Positions 1 to 16,720 of a stretch of DNA of 64,000 nucleotides are shown here, piece after piece. The stretch is taken from assembly GCA_029204225.1 (NCBI GenBank), contig CM055103.1, forward strand, positions 44,645,095 through 44,709,094, written 5' to 3'. The stretch comes from Diphasiastrum complanatum. Its lineage: Eukaryota; Streptophyta; Lycopodiopsida; Lycopodiales; Lycopodiaceae. Numbering within the stretch: the stretch's first letter is position 1; each line of letters opens with the position of its first letter. A program made the position numbers and the translations under genes. Under the pieces are notes generated by a model. It saw nothing but the letters and a program-made list of their open reading frames with translations. It was not told where the DNA came from and ran no database searches.

Positions 1-4631
<4,631 letters not shown>

Positions 4632-4973
4632 TCACAAGTAGTCCCCACAGGAACAGAAGCTATCATAAAGTGATGGATTGGTTTGCATCCTAGTTCCATT
4701 GATCTCGCGTTTGACAAGTTTTGAGTTGATCTTGGTGGCAATGTGACAGTGACTGCATATTCTTGATACAAAGTCCAAACAGGTGTCCCAGTATGCCGGC
4801 ATGCTGATGAGCCCAAAAGCAATGCCCAGCTTGTGATTGTGTTCACACAAAGCATTCTTCCACATGAGACAGCACAAAGCTCAAATCAGACATGTATCCT
4901 ACTTCCTTTATCAACCCCACCAATAGATTCAATTAGGCCTGAATCTCCTTGCTTTCTGGATGAGTTGCATCAC
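4632..4973 (-). pseudogene. Degenerate E/DYW deaminase tail of the PLS-class PPR gene
   Basis: Read past the stop of the upstream PPR frame, this stretch still encodes the end of an E domain and a DYW cytidine-deaminase-like domain, the module that carries out C-to-U RNA editing in plant organelles. Visible pieces are HPESKEIQA, LVGLIKEVGYM, LGIAFGLIS, CSHCH and the terminal CGDYL followed by TGA at 4632-4634. It is broken in several ways. A 1-base slip in an A6 run (T-run 5028-5033 on plus) takes the main frame out of register. A TAA stop lies at 4933-4935. A second frame change lies near 4856-4864. The zinc/catalytic HxE motif reads HNH (4833-4841), which loses the catalytic glutamate, and the final DYW reads DYL. 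The CxxCH zinc motif (4743-4757) is kept. What this means for function is inference: deaminase activity in cis is very unlikely. Confidence 0.85.
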
Positions 4974-6462
4974 CTACGACAAAGACATGCACCTGGTTGC
5001 CAACTGTGATGCAGCTGCACCCAGGTGTTTTTTCTTCACCCCAGCATCATGCATTTCTTTTCTTATGATTGTTACCTCATTCCTCCGGCCAGCTGCTGCA
5101 TAGATGTTTGATAGAAGCACGTAAGCTGCAGCATTTTCTGGTTCCAACTTCACAACACAGTCAAAGGCATGTCTTCCTATTTCCACATGACCATGGTTTC
5201 TAGCGGCACTGAGCAGAGTCATCCAAACCACAGCATTAGGCTGGATTGGCATTTTATGAATGAAGTCCTCAGCATCAACCAGGCACCCTGCACGACACAA
5301 AAGATCGACCATACAGGCATAGTGGTCCATAGTTGGTATGAGACCATGATCTTTACACATGGAATTGAAGAAGTGACGACCTTTATCTACTAGGCCAGAA
5401 TGGCTGCATGCTGATAGAACACTAACATAGGTCACCTCATTAGGCTTTATATCTTCCCTTTGCATTTGCTCCAAAAGTGTGACAACCTCCTTGCCAAGCC
5501 CTTGCTGTGCATATCCTGCAATAATCGCATTCCATGACACCACATCTCGTTCATGCATGTTATTCAGCACCTGATGTGCATCCTTTATGCGCCCGCATTT
5601 TGCATACATGTCAACAAGGGTGTTCCCTACAGTCAGATCGAACTGAAACCCACTTTTGATTATGTCCAAATGGAGCTGCATGCCCTGTTTCAGGGCTGTA
5701 ATGCTTGCACATGCTTTTAGGAGAACAACATATGTGACATAGGTTGGCTGCACACCTTCCTGTTTCATTTGCTCATACAGATCCAAGGCCTCCTTGCCAA
5801 GCCCATGTTGTGCATATCCTGCAATCATTGCATTCCATGACACCACATCTCTTTGACGTATGTTGTTGAACACCAGACGTGCATCCTCTATGCACCCACA
5901 TTTTGCATACATGTCCACAAGGGTGCTCCCTACAATCACATCAGACTCAAAGCCACTTTTGATGATGTCCGAATGGAGCTGCTTGCCCTGTTCCAGAGCT
6001 GGAATCCTGGCGCATGCTTTTAGGACAACAACAAATGCGACGTTGTTCGGTGGGATGCCTGTCTTTTGCATTTGCTGAAAAAGATTGAGAGCCTCCTCAC
6101 CTTGTCCTTGGTTGGCATATGCTGAGATGATAGTAGTCCATGAAAACACATTGCGTTCAGGCATTGAATCAAATACTTGGCGTGCATCCAACACACTACC
6201 ACACTTGGCATACATGTTAACAAGGGTGCTTCCTAGCAAAATGTTTGAATGAAGTCCTGTTTGGACTAAAAGGGCATGCACTTGCTTGCCCTCTGCCAGG
6301 GCTTTCCTTCTGATGCACCCCTTCAAAAGGCAAGCATAAGTGTGGATTGAAGCTTGAATATTTTGCTCAACCATAAGCTCCACCATATGCACTGCCTCTT
6401 TCAATCGTCCCTCCTGACAGAATTTGCACACATTCTCACCATTGACCAGGGAATCGGGGACC
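4974..6462 (-). CDS. PLS-class pentatricopeptide repeat protein, 3' exon
   Basis: This encodes a PPR protein of the PLS subfamily, sequence-specific organellar RNA-binding proteins mostly used in C-to-U editing. From the splice acceptor to the stop it gives about 495 residues. The order is L, S, P, L, S, P, L, S, P, L2, S2, then the E1/E2 region. Hallmarks seen are repeated YAKCG in S motifs, DVVSWNAMIAGYAQ in P motifs, LLKACA in L motifs, and VVWMTLLSAARNHG opening the E domain. No ATG lies between the upstream in-frame stop (TGA, 6468-6470) and the PPR array; the first in-frame ATG falls inside the array. A good 3' splice site (TGATGCAG/G at 6463-6470) instead implies a 5' exon with the start and organelle-targeting peptide. 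I could not identify that exon. The frame ends in KKKHLGAAAS..., a shifted version of the usual KKKPGCSWI, so the C-terminus is aberrant. It could still make a PLS-E protein that recruits a DYW domain in trans, or be an early pseudogene. Confidence 0.85.
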
Positions 6463-6475
6463 CTGCATCACGATT
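6462..6475 (-). other. Predicted 3' splice site of the PLS PPR gene
   Basis: On the minus strand TGATGCAG precedes the open frame, and the in-frame TGA directly upstream shows that the frame cannot continue in genomic DNA. The upstream exon is not visible. Confidence 0.5.
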
Positions 6476-8859
6476 CACATAATGACTACAGAAAAATAAA
6501 TATGAAAATTTTTTCCCACTGGAATTTTAGAAGACCAACAAGAAGGAAGAGATACTGTACTCTCAGCCTAGAGCTTCAAAGCCTACACACCAGGAATAAA
6601 TCCATACCTCGATCTCAATCCAGCACCAGGTTCTATCTTGCCCAATGCCATGGTGTCGACCTTTGCTTTAACCCAGGGGGGGTTCAGCCAACCCTCAATC
6701 CATAGGCCCTCATGTCTACTCTTATGTTTGAAGTCCGGGTACCTTGGATTTTTCTACATAACAGTAGACACAGATCAGCAGACATAATAGCATCAACTTC
6801 AGTGCGTACTCAAATCAGCAGACATAATAGCATCAACAATGGGAAAATGACTACAATAATCAGTCAACCAGCCTCAACAAGTAGAGGTAGTACCAATAAA
6901 AATCTTTTCAGTGGGCACAAGTCAAAAGTCATCAGACAAAGAAACTGAATCCAGATATAAACAGTCCAAAGCCATCCTCCGGGCCTAAGATTACAAATTA
7001 TCTTCAAGGGATGTTGTGAAGATGGATGGATAGTCACACCTTTATAGATCTGTTGTCCAACCATTGCGATGGATCTGAGAAGAACTTGTGCCAGAGCTGT
7101 TCCACTCTGACTACTTTTCCTACATGCATCATAACATTTGCAAATACTTCTAAGCAAGGTTGATGTGGCCAGCTCAAACATCTCTGCAAAGTTACCTCTC
7201 TCCTCAGTCAGACAATGCTAATGAAGAAAAGACAAGCCGTGCAATGAGGAAAAAAGAAGCAGAGAAGAGGTTTCAGGTGTTGAAGAACCAGATTGTCCCT
7301 GTTCTTGACCTTGTACCATGTCACGCGAAGGAGGATTGTGCCTGTTATAGATCCACAGTGCTTTCTGTGCAGTACTCCTATGTCTTGAATTTTTCTGAGA
7401 AAAATATCATCATCATCCATAGCTATCTTCCAGATAAACCTACTGAAATGATCAGAATTTTGGAATAGAGTAGACTGCAATCACCAAAGCTGCACAAGGT
7501 ACTGGGATGGGTGATCACAGTCAGCTCAGGTCTTGGATCAGATATTGCAATGATGGCTGGTGGAGTTTGAACCAGCAGCACTGATAGAACAAGCTGCTGA
7601 GCTATTTACATGAAAAGCTTAATTTTAAGCAAGCAAAACAGCAGTTCCTGGAAAAAATAAGATCTTGTGATGCTAGGATGAGAGAAAAATACTCCCCCAT
7701 ATCCTAAAGCATTTAAATGGATGAAGGCATGAAGGGGAGTGACAAATTCACCTTGTGACTCCTATTGTCCCAATAATGGGAAGAATCTGAGAGTAGGAAG
7801 TGGGTATGATGATCATCATCATCATTTGGGCTCCAACAAAGGCCTATGCCTCCTCCCGCTGCTGTTCCTGCTGCCATGTCTCTATCCTTGGATTGATTGG
7901 GTTGGATCTCACAGGAAAGGTCCTAAAGGCTTCCTGGAAGATGGACTGGATTGGGTTGGATTTCCGAAGAAGGTCCTTTTAAGACTCAAGGAGGATGGAC
8001 TAGATAATGCTCTCATGGAATCTAGCCGAGCTTGGAGCCACAATATCTTTACAATGGCCTAACAAACATCCATTATAGTGCATAAAAAGATGTGTCATGG
8101 AAAATCTAAATTGTTTTTGTAGACATAACTTTCAAGATTCCATCCTGGGATGCCATTTTTGAGAGCTTAATAATTCTAAGATTCCATTTGTGAGGAGTAC
8201 GTATTTTTAAATGGCCAAAAAAAGAGAACTAATCTGACTATGGAAAAAAATTGAGGACACATGTGTTCTTGAAGCAATCTTAATCGAAAAGATACATTCC
8301 CCAGATTGAGTTTGTCTATAATAGTGGTCAGCATCGACTACTAGTTATAGCCCATTTATTCTTATGTACAGATTCCAACCTAGGTCATCTCTTGAGGTCT
8401 AGATTAAATCGATCAAAGTTTAGAAGCTAGTTGATTTCTTGCACAAAATGCAATAAATATCACAAATAACACAAGAAAATATCCAGAGGTCCCAAAATAA
8501 GGATATATATTATGCTAATATGAAGAGGATGGGGAGATTGGGTTTACCTATGACTCCTACAAGATTCAAAGGTAATGTGTAATGAAAAACACTACAGATT
8601 GTCTACACATTATTGTCCATATCAAATAACCAAAAGAAGAAGCTCTTTAGCATATATTCTCAATCTGCCAAATCAAATTTTGGTTCATCGTGTATTTCAT
8701 ATAAGTTGACTAAAGTTGACCTTACAAAAGTGATAAACTTAGTTCCAAAGACAACCTGAACCTCGTTGAACCCAAAAAAAAATTTTAGAACCCGAAAAAG
8801 TTTTGGATAGTCATAAAATTATGGTTAAGACATTGTATTATCAAAGAGTGCTTGGTTCA
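6476..8859. other. Gene-less stretch; possible intron or 5' exon of the PPR gene
   Basis: I see no supported coding sequence. A 24-bp direct repeat containing CAGCAGACATAATAGCATCA occurs at about 6774-6798 and 6817-6840. An open frame at 7739-8062 (plus) has a His-rich and hydrophobic composition but no recognisable family. Part of this tract is probably the intron and 5' exon of the minus-strand PPR gene. Confidence 0.4.
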
Positions 8860-10650
8860 ATGAAAAGGACGCTCTGAAGTTGATGACTCTTTGGAATAGG
8901 AAGTTAGTCTAAAGAAGAACTTATGTAATTTTACATTATGAAGATATAATGTTCTAAAGTATCAAATCTATGAAGTATGACTAAGCAAAAGTGCCCCATA
9001 TAGTTCAGATCTCAGTCACTTACAATGTTGTTAGCTAAAGCATATATTCCAAAAAGAGAATCGACAATTGTTTGAGCTAAAGTAGACACATTTGTAGTTG
9101 TCTTGACATGAGTTTGGTGCTGCTCGCATTTAAAAACATAAGACTCTACAAAGGGTTTTATCTTTGGCCAATAAAAGTCCCTCTATACCAAGCCTAAAGT
9201 ATGATGGATGTCCAGATGCCTAGCACAAGGTGCATCATGACATTTGTAAAGAGTTTTATACTTGATGGAATCAGCACTTGACACACATACTTTTCGCTCC
9301 TGAACAAAAGTCCATTACAAATGAAAGACTTATCATCTACCTTTCAAACTAGACTAAGCATCTTGTAATTCGGTCTCATTACCCTTGATCATCATTCTTA
9401 ATTGTACCTTCTTGTGTCAAATAGGTCCAATAGTACGAGTCTTTTTCAAAATGACCTCTCAATGAAATATAAATATTTGTAGAGATCTTTGTGAAGGAAA
9501 GTTCATTCACTTCATCTAATTGATTAACTAACTTAGCAACTCTATTAGGAATGTCTTTAGTATAACACGTACTTTAAAGTCAATTCTTGTATAAGCCCAA
9601 AACCAACGAGCTTTTTTGCCTTTCAATTCATTATGATTATAGAAACACTTAAGGAGTTGGTGATCAAAGCAAACCATAAATTTATTATGATACAAGTAAT
9701 GCCTCCATGATTTCAGTGGAAAAAATCCATGCATGGTATAACATACCTGAGGATCTGAAAATTTCATACTCTCAAAATCGATCGACCTACCCTCTTTATG
9801 AAGGTATTGCTCTTATTGTTGAGTTAGTTGTGTTAGTACTAATAGCATAAGATATATATATGGATTCTCCCTTTGTAATACGAGAGCACAAACAATCAAA
9901 TTCTTGAAAATTTTGAAACTCTGATCTAATCTTTTGTTCCACTTTATGGACAAGTTTCACATCTCCTTTTTAGTTCTAACTCCCTTCAGAACATTATTAA
10001 AGGCACTACAATTTTTGCATAAGTTTCTATAAATTTATGAAGGAAAACTATAAATCCTAAAGATAACTTTAATTGGCAAACATTTTTTGGAATCGGCCAC
10101 TCCACTGCTATCCTTATACTTTTCAAGCCACTCAACTGCTATCCTTATACTTTTCAGGACAATTTTCATTCCCTCGGAAGTGATATTATGACCAAGATAA
10201 AGAAGTTCATGTTCCAAGAATTCACACTTTGCCTCCATTAACAAAGCTTCTCTTTCTTGAATATTCTTAAACTCCCCCAAATATGGATGAAATAGCTCAT
10301 TTATCGTTGCCAGAAGGTTGTTGGAGCATTAGTCAAGCCGAAGGATAAGACTGAAAACTCGTAGTGGCCAAATCAAATTCTAATACCAATCTTAGACACA
10401 TCACCAGAATCAATCTGGAGTTGGTCCCACTTAGATCAATTTTGGTAAATTATTTAGCTCCACCTAATTGATCCACTAAAGCGTACATTCTAGGTAGTGG
10501 ATATTTGTCTTACATAGTGATTTGATTTAAGCCCTTGTCGTCAACGCACATACAAAACCTCATGCCCTTCTTACTCTTAAAAAGTACCAAGCTTTTTGTG
10601 GTGACCTACTTGGCCTAATGTGTCCCTTTTCAAGTACTTTCTATCCATGT
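8860..10650 (-). mobile_element. Decayed Ty3/gypsy pol: RT, RNase H and integrase zinc domain
   Basis: Reading minus from high to low coordinates gives gypsy pol in the right order. RT pieces at 10620-10040 include FCMCVDDKGLNQ, DKYPLPRM, LVDQLGGAK, FTKIDLS and CEFLEHELLYLGHNITSEG. RNase H at 9767-9530 reads LKSWRHYLYHNKF...DHQLLK...KARWFWAYTRIDF. The integrase H2C2 zinc-binding domain at 9240-9110 reads HDAPCARHLD...YWPKIKPFV...CEQH. There are many stops and frameshifts, and the second Cys of the integrase zinc motif has become His. A 31-bp tandem duplication (10096-10157) sits inside the RT. No LTR or target duplication could be tied to it. It is an old, inactive copy. Confidence 0.85.
10096..10157. 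repeat. 31-bp tandem duplication inside gypsy RT
   Basis: Two adjacent copies (10096-10126 and 10127-10157), each starting GCCACTC, differ at about two positions. The unit is not a multiple of three, so the duplication also shifts the RT frame. Confidence 0.9.
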
Positions 10651-11907
10651 AGCTACTTCTTCCTCTTCCATTGAACTAAAGCTATGATGATAGGATAACT
10701 ACGTTGTATTGACTCTATCTTATAGCCTACCATGTTCATGAATATGCATTGTAGTAAGTAATGACTTCTTCTCCGATCTAGGCAATTTTCCTTGAGGAGC
10801 CTTGACTTTTACAAATAAAACAAAGTTGTTTCACTACTCTTATTCCATCTTTTGAGTTTGCAACATTCCTTCTTAGTTCAGGTTGTTTCTTATGGGCATC
10901 TTCATCAAGCTCATCACAAATTTTGATTCTTGAGTTTTGTTTTTGATTCTTTGTCCTTTGACTGAGCTCTCCATCAAGTGTTTATAGAGAGAAAATGATC
11001 AAGTATAACCAAAAGTTAATGTATGTTGAGATTTTTCACTCTCTCACTAAAGTGCAAACTATAATGCTCAAAACTTTTTTGAATCAGTGTTTGTCAGTTA
11101 CAAATTATCTCCTACTACCTTCTACTATTTCCAGGCTTCTTGTAGTGTGTTTATACACCTCCTATAGTGTTGTCTAGCCTACAAAGTGCCCAAAACCAAT
11201 GTTCTTCACTAAAATGCTTCTCCTAGTTTTCACTTCTTGTGAGGGACTATCTCACCTCAGTACAAAGCTTGTGACAAGCCGAATCCACTGAATAGGCACT
11301 CATGATTATAGAAGTTATAATGCATCAATAATCACATTATCATTAGCATGAACACCACCAATACAAAGGCAAAGAAAAACCACATAACACTACATTACCA
11401 AAAAGTGAATACAATGTAGTGATAACAAGAGAGAGTGAGATTATTTTTAGAACTTGAGTTATAGCCTATTCTAGAGTACAAGTAGCCTACACCACTTGGT
11501 GAAGTGTAAGATTGAAATTCTAACACTTGAGATGGCAAAACTATGACAAAGGTGGACTTGGTAGGTGTGACTCTCATTTCTTTTGTGTTAAAGATTTTGG
11601 GTGGAAAAGGTCTTTTGAATAACATTTTTACTTAGCTATTGAAAATGTTACTGGGCTAGCTTCTTTATGCTTTGTTCCCACATCAAAAAGTTCCCATGTC
11701 CCCGAGTCTACCAATGTTGCTCTGACTGCCTTGGGTAGTGCTATGATGTTTATCTTATGAAGAGTTGAAAATAGTTTTGACCACTCATTCTCATCTATTT
11801 GTGAGGTTGTCTTCCTTTTTGTTGGCACTTTGGCAGGTATTTCTATGGTGGTCACATCCAACTGAATGTTGGTCACCTGCATGAGAAAGTCAAGTCTAAT
11901 GTATGAT
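10651..11907. other. Degenerate region between two gypsy fragments
   Basis: Short minus-strand frames at 11395-11625 and 11628-11882 occur, but neither shows a motif I can name. The tract may be the protease/gag part of the minus-strand gypsy copy or unrelated filler. Confidence 0.35.
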
Positions 11908-12640
11908 TGTGGTGATTGACTATTTCACCAGATGAGTAGAGGCAAAGGCAGTTTGAATAACTAATGAGAAAAACATGGCCAATGTTTTATATGAGAATAT
12001 CATCACCCACTTTGGTTGTCCTCTAGAATTAATTAGTGATCACAATACCAACTTCTTAAATGAAATGATAAATGTTTTACTAGTGGAATTTGTACTTGTC
12101 CATTCTAAAAGCATGTCATACTATTTTCGATGCAATGGACATGTAGAGGAAGCAAACAAGGCCCTTTAAACTATTATCACCAAAATTGTAGCGACTAGCG
12201 AATCATATTGAGAGCACAAGTTTCAAGTAGCCTAATGGGCATTTCACACAACTTACCATTCCAGCTAGTCTATGCCCTAGAGGTAGCGATATCTACTGAA
12301 TTCATAGTTTTCAATCTTTGTATAGTTGTACAAGAATGGCTAGATATTAGTAGATCTATCCAAAGAGATGGGATTAATTGCTTAGTCTCTATAAATCTAG
12401 GACCATAGCCATCCACACTATGCAAGCAAATGAAAGAAGACAAAAGGCATGGCTAAATTGTCTACTTAAAACCAAGAATTTTTACATTGGTGACTTGACA
12501 CACTTCTATAATACTAAGGCTATGAAAGGTAAATTTAAGTTTGTCGGCTAGAGCCCTATAAGGTAATGAAATGTATGAGAATGGAAAAGTGCAATCTGCT
12601 AGAAATTTCCATGACACCTATCAAGAGACATTGAGAGGAT
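11908..12640 (+). mobile_element. Ty3/gypsy integrase core and C-terminus, inverted relative to the neighbouring pol
   Basis: The plus strand encodes a gypsy integrase catalytic core. VVIDYFTR carries the first Asp, FGCPLELISDHNTNFLNE the second and NGHVEEANKAL the catalytic Glu. The post-core segment PFQLVYALEVAISTEF follows, then a basic tail (RQKAWLNC...FYIGDL). All three DDE acidic residues are still readable, but the frame is broken by stops and shifts. The matching RT, RNase H and zinc domain lie 1.3-3 kb to the left on the opposite strand, so this is either an inverted half of the same element or a second copy. Confidence 0.85.
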
Positions 12641-14675
12641 TATTAGTAGTACAAAGTGGAGACAACTAGTGTCACTTCCAAAGTTGTCTCACATTAAAGT
12701 CTTCACAAGTGACGTGTTTGTTTACGTTGAAATCCATTGAAACTTTTGCATCTAGCCAGTATTTTTTTTTACTTAGAGATAGAATGCAGTTAATATTACA
12801 GGGTATGTTATGTGCTACATAATCGATGAACCATGAATAGAATAAAACTTGCAAAATATTTACTCATAGATTGTCAAAACACATCCAAGAAGAACATCAA
12901 GACTCTATTATCATCCAAAAAACAAACTATAATGGGACCTCTTATCACCTAGTTGGCCATGAATGCACAAGAATTGGCTGACACAATCAAGCCCCCACTT
13001 CTCTTTGGATTCTCAACCAAGATTAGTTGGAGAGACATCAACTTGCCACTAGAATCCTTTTGGAAGAACTTCTTGATTGTGACTTCAGTTGCAAAATGCC
13101 CTCCACCAATGCCTTAAGGAGTGGCACTAATAGTTGGTTGGATCTCATGACTTACTAGGCAATGACACTGCCTTAATGATTAGCTTGTGCTGGTCAAGGT
13201 ATGATAGTGTAGGATTTGGTCTTCACTACATGAAATACTCAACAATGTCATCTACCCACTTAGGTATGACGTTCATGTAAAAGGTCTTTGCATGGAGCAA
13301 CTCATCATCTAACCCCCTTCTTGGTTGATGATTGGAACTTATGGTTAGCCAAGTAATGCTATTTTCCTATTCTCGTTACTGTGTGAAACTCAAATCCAAC
13401 AAGAGCCATCAAGTAATTCTTGTAGTTGTGCAAGGTCAGTTGATGAGGTATAGTAATGTGTGATGGTCTACGAAGAACACAAAGGTATTCACGAGAAGAT
13501 AGTGTTTAATCTTTTTGATGTTAAAAATCCTAGATTGGGGACACCATTAAGGGTCTCAAAAAGTTAAAAAAAAAAAGTGTATTTTTGGGGTTTTCTGAGC
13601 TTAAATAACTTTCTATTGGTGGTCTGAACCTATTGGAGTTTTTTTACAAGCTTAAATATATGATGAATTTACTCTGATTTGAGCCATCATGCACCCAATT
13701 CGGTTGTGTGAGCTTAGGCACCATTGTGCTGAAGTTTTGCTTGTTGAAGGAGTCCAAAAATGCAATTTTTGCATGATCTGAGCTTATGATTGCTTGCTGG
13801 ACCTGATAAAAGCCTCTATGCCTCTCTAATGAACCTTAGAATAGTGCTTGTAACATCTGATTGGATGCTTATTGGGTTGGGTATTGATTTTTTATGACAC
13901 ATCCTTGGAAAAGTGCACCCTCCTACCTGAATCTGGATCATTTACAGATTGCACGTGTGAAGCCTAGGTGGAAGGGTGATGTGGCATGTGTCTTGTAGAC
14001 CTATCTCATTCTGTATTGAGCTTTACAGCGACCAATTTGGTGTCCTGTAGAGAAAGTTATGGCTATCGGAAGATTGACAATTTTTGAACTAAAATTTGAA
14101 AATGTCGTAATGTTCTGATGCATGCATGCTTGTAAGTCAATTTAGTGATTGTATCATGTTGAAAATGTAAGGAGAAGAAAGTTTGCATGGTACAAGGTGT
14201 TCAGTAGATTGATCAGAGAAATTTCATGCATGATGCTATTTTTGGCAATTCTAGTTCAAAAAGATGATTTCCTAGTTGTTAGGCTATTTACAATTTTTTT
14301 TGATTTTTTCGAAAAAATCAATGCATGTTAAGTATGATGCATGCAGGATGTTTTGAAATGAGTTTCAATTTGTGATGGCACCTGTGGAACTGATAGATCG
14401 ATCTTTTTAATCGATTTTCACAGTATGATCCATATCGAACGGATTTAAAAAATCCCAGTTTTCCGTAAATTTTTTGTGTGATCCTCAAAGTGGATATTGT
14501 TCTAAATTAGCCTGGTATTGATTAAACGAGATTTGCTTAATGAAGTGCTTGCTGAGATTATATCAGCCAGTTTGAAGGTCTAGTACTTTTCACTTTTTAG
14601 TTGAGGATTTCGGATTTGTCGACTAATTAAGCTCAGGAATTATTCCGAATCCCTCATACTGGACATGGACATAAC
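12641..14675. other. Gene-less stretch, probably the 3' LTR side of the chromovirus copy
   Basis: No credible coding sequence was found. Because the minus-strand chromovirus ends near 14734 and its polypurine tract lies at about 14677-14690, the sequence below 14676 is expected to be its 3' LTR. The far end of that LTR could not be set without a second copy. Confidence 0.4.
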
Positions 14676-14690
14676 ATTCTTCCCCCCTTG
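14671..14690 (-). other. Polypurine tract and 3' LTR start of the gypsy chromovirus
   Basis: On the minus strand CAAGGGGGGAAGAA is followed by TGTTATGTCC. This is the usual layout of a plus-strand-primer polypurine tract abutting an LTR that starts with TG (LTR start at 14676, running to lower coordinates). Confidence 0.65.
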
Positions 14691-14733
14691 AACCACTTCT
14701 GTCTTCAGAAGCAAAAACTAGGGAAGTTCTTCT

Positions 14734-15665
14734 TTATGCTTTCAATCTATTCCCACGAATCATCATCCTCAGTCTCGGACCCCTCCACCTAATCAAGCAC
14801 TCAGAGATATACCAATTTCTCAATTGTTTATCACTGGTTCTGAGTACTCTTTTAGGTTTCAAAGGTACACTAAGCGATAAGTTCTTCAAATGGGTAAGAT
14901 CCTCCTCTGAATCAACTACATCACCTTCATGTAAACATTTTTTCAACCGGCTTACATGAAACACTGGGTGAGCGGTAGACTTGTCCTGGAGATCAAGTTC
15001 GTAAGCTAAAGAACCAATTTTTCTTATAATCTGAAATGGTCCACAATATTTGGTAGACAATTTATAATGCTTCCCCGTATGCATAGTCTTAGAATCTTTA
15101 TGTATTCTAAGATATACCCAGTCATCAACTTTAAAATCTCTGGGAGACCTCTTAAGATCGGCATAGTGCTTAGCTCTGTCTTGAGCACTACGGATATAAT
15201 CACATGCCACTTGCAACATTTCATGCAAGAAATCCGCAACTTTCTGGATCTTAATAGACTTCTGAACACCATACATCAACATAAACGGACTATAACCTGT
15301 AGCAGAATGTCCGGTTCTAAGATCCATTTTTGTGAAGTATTTAGCTCCACCTAAATGATCTACCAAATCATCCATACGGGGTAATGGATATTTATTCTCA
15401 ATAGTTACCTTATTCAATCTCTTATAGTCAACAAACATTTGAAAGCCTCCATCTTTCTTCGCTTTCAGGAGAACAGGATCACCCCATGGTGACTTACTTG
15501 GCTGAATACGACCCATCTTAAGATAATTTGCAATTTGATTAGCAATCTCGATCTCTTATTTTTGAGAAAATCGGTATAGTTGTGACTACCTGGAATTAAC
15601 TCAATCATGTGGTCTACCGACCTAGACGGTGGTATTCCATGAAATAATTCAACTAGAAAAAACAT
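14734..15665 (-). pseudogene. Chromovirus pol deletion derivative: RT N-terminus fused to integrase C-terminus and chromodomain
   Basis: Ty3/gypsy pol starts at about 15665 with IPPSRSVDHMIELIPGS, shifts frame near 15560, then runs as a 260-codon open frame from 15516. That frame carries the RT start ([42 protein letters not shown]) and jumps directly into the post-catalytic integrase tail ([63 protein letters not shown]). A chromodomain-like end follows; its last part ([10 protein letters not shown]) is readable only after one more frame change. The catalytic RT, RNase H and integrase core are missing without breaking the frame. The element belongs to the chromodomain-bearing gypsy lineage and cannot be active. 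Confidence 0.88.
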
Positions 15666-15904
15666 TTTTGAATTCAGGCAATATTATATTCTTCTCTATT
15701 TGCCCTGATCTAAGTCCACTGAGTTAAGAATTTTTTCCAATTCACAACCACTTAGATGCATTTCAGAGAAATCCAAAATGGGTTTGGCAAATAAAGAATA
15801 AGCATCATACTGCGAATCAAAATTTCCATTACATTAGCAAATGAAATCATCCCAAATGGATGTACATATTTGTCTCCAAATAGTGTAGCTACCTCCTTAC
15901 CCTC

Positions 15905-16198
15905 CTAAAAAGAGAGCACATGCTTCTCAAAATCTATCTCAGGAGATTTAATAAATAACCATTCATATCCTAGGATTATGTCCGTACGTGTTAAATCTAA
16001 AACATAAAAATCTATTAACTCTCTGTAGTCTTGGATCCAAACTAGGAACTTTGGAACTTTGACATCCCATGATGTCTCCAACTCTGCACTTGAAGCTAGA
16101 TATACTTTATATCTATGCTCACTGGCTTCAATTTCCAGGCCAAGTTTCTGCACAAGACCAGAGTTAATAAAATTATGAGTAGAACCACTATGTACCAA
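15905..16198 (-). pseudogene. Chromovirus aspartic protease with lost active site
   Basis: The retropepsin-like region reads VHSGSTHNFI where active copies have VDSGSTHNFI, so the catalytic Asp has become His. The conserved second block DIILGYEWL is present about 75 residues on. It sits between the gag zinc-knuckle remnant and RT in the normal gypsy order. Confidence 0.85.
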
Positions 16199-16217
16199 TA
16201 TACTAATTTCATGTCCT

Positions 16218-16720
16218 TTAACTATGCCTCAAACAAAATAATTCATTAGGCAAGAATGAAGCAATATTGAATGAACATTCACATTCACAATTAACCTTGT
16301 TAATTTCCAATTTTAGATTTTTTTCATCTGGCATCTCAATGACTTGATCTACATGTTTCTTTTGCTCCGGGCATAATTTCATAACATGTCCATGCTTGTT
16401 ATAGACAAAACATATATTTGTCTTCCTAGTCTTATTTTGGGACATTTGCTTCTTTTGTCTAAACTATGATGCAATTTGATCAAGTTCATCAAAATATTTA
16501 TTGGGCTTTTTCTCACGAACTCGTTTCTTTCCCTTCCTCTGGTTGGCTCTAGATGGATTAGCCTAAAATTGCTTCTTGGATGCCACCACTGTGGAATCAT
16601 AAGCTTTTGCGACTCGTATGACGTCATCGAAAGTTTGAAGCACATTTCGCTTATATTCATTCCGATAATCTGCTGGCAGACCTAGGATAAACTGCCAAAG
16701 TGCTAGTTTCGCATCGAATG
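16218..16720 (-). pseudogene. Chromovirus gag C-terminal part with broken zinc knuckle
   Basis: Across two frames the end of a gypsy gag is readable: a basic linker (KGKKRVREKKP) leads to a nucleic-acid-binding knuckle in which the second Cys is Tyr (CFVYNKHGHVMKLC instead of CxxC-x4-H-x4-C). Gag homology stops abruptly near 16720, where unrelated sequence begins, and no 5' LTR was found. Confidence 0.75.

Noticed and set aside
7739-8062. 107-codon frame with His run and hydrophobic stretch
   Set aside because: An overlapping frame is equally open, a GGATTGGGTTGGAT-type repeat drives it, and no family is recognisable.
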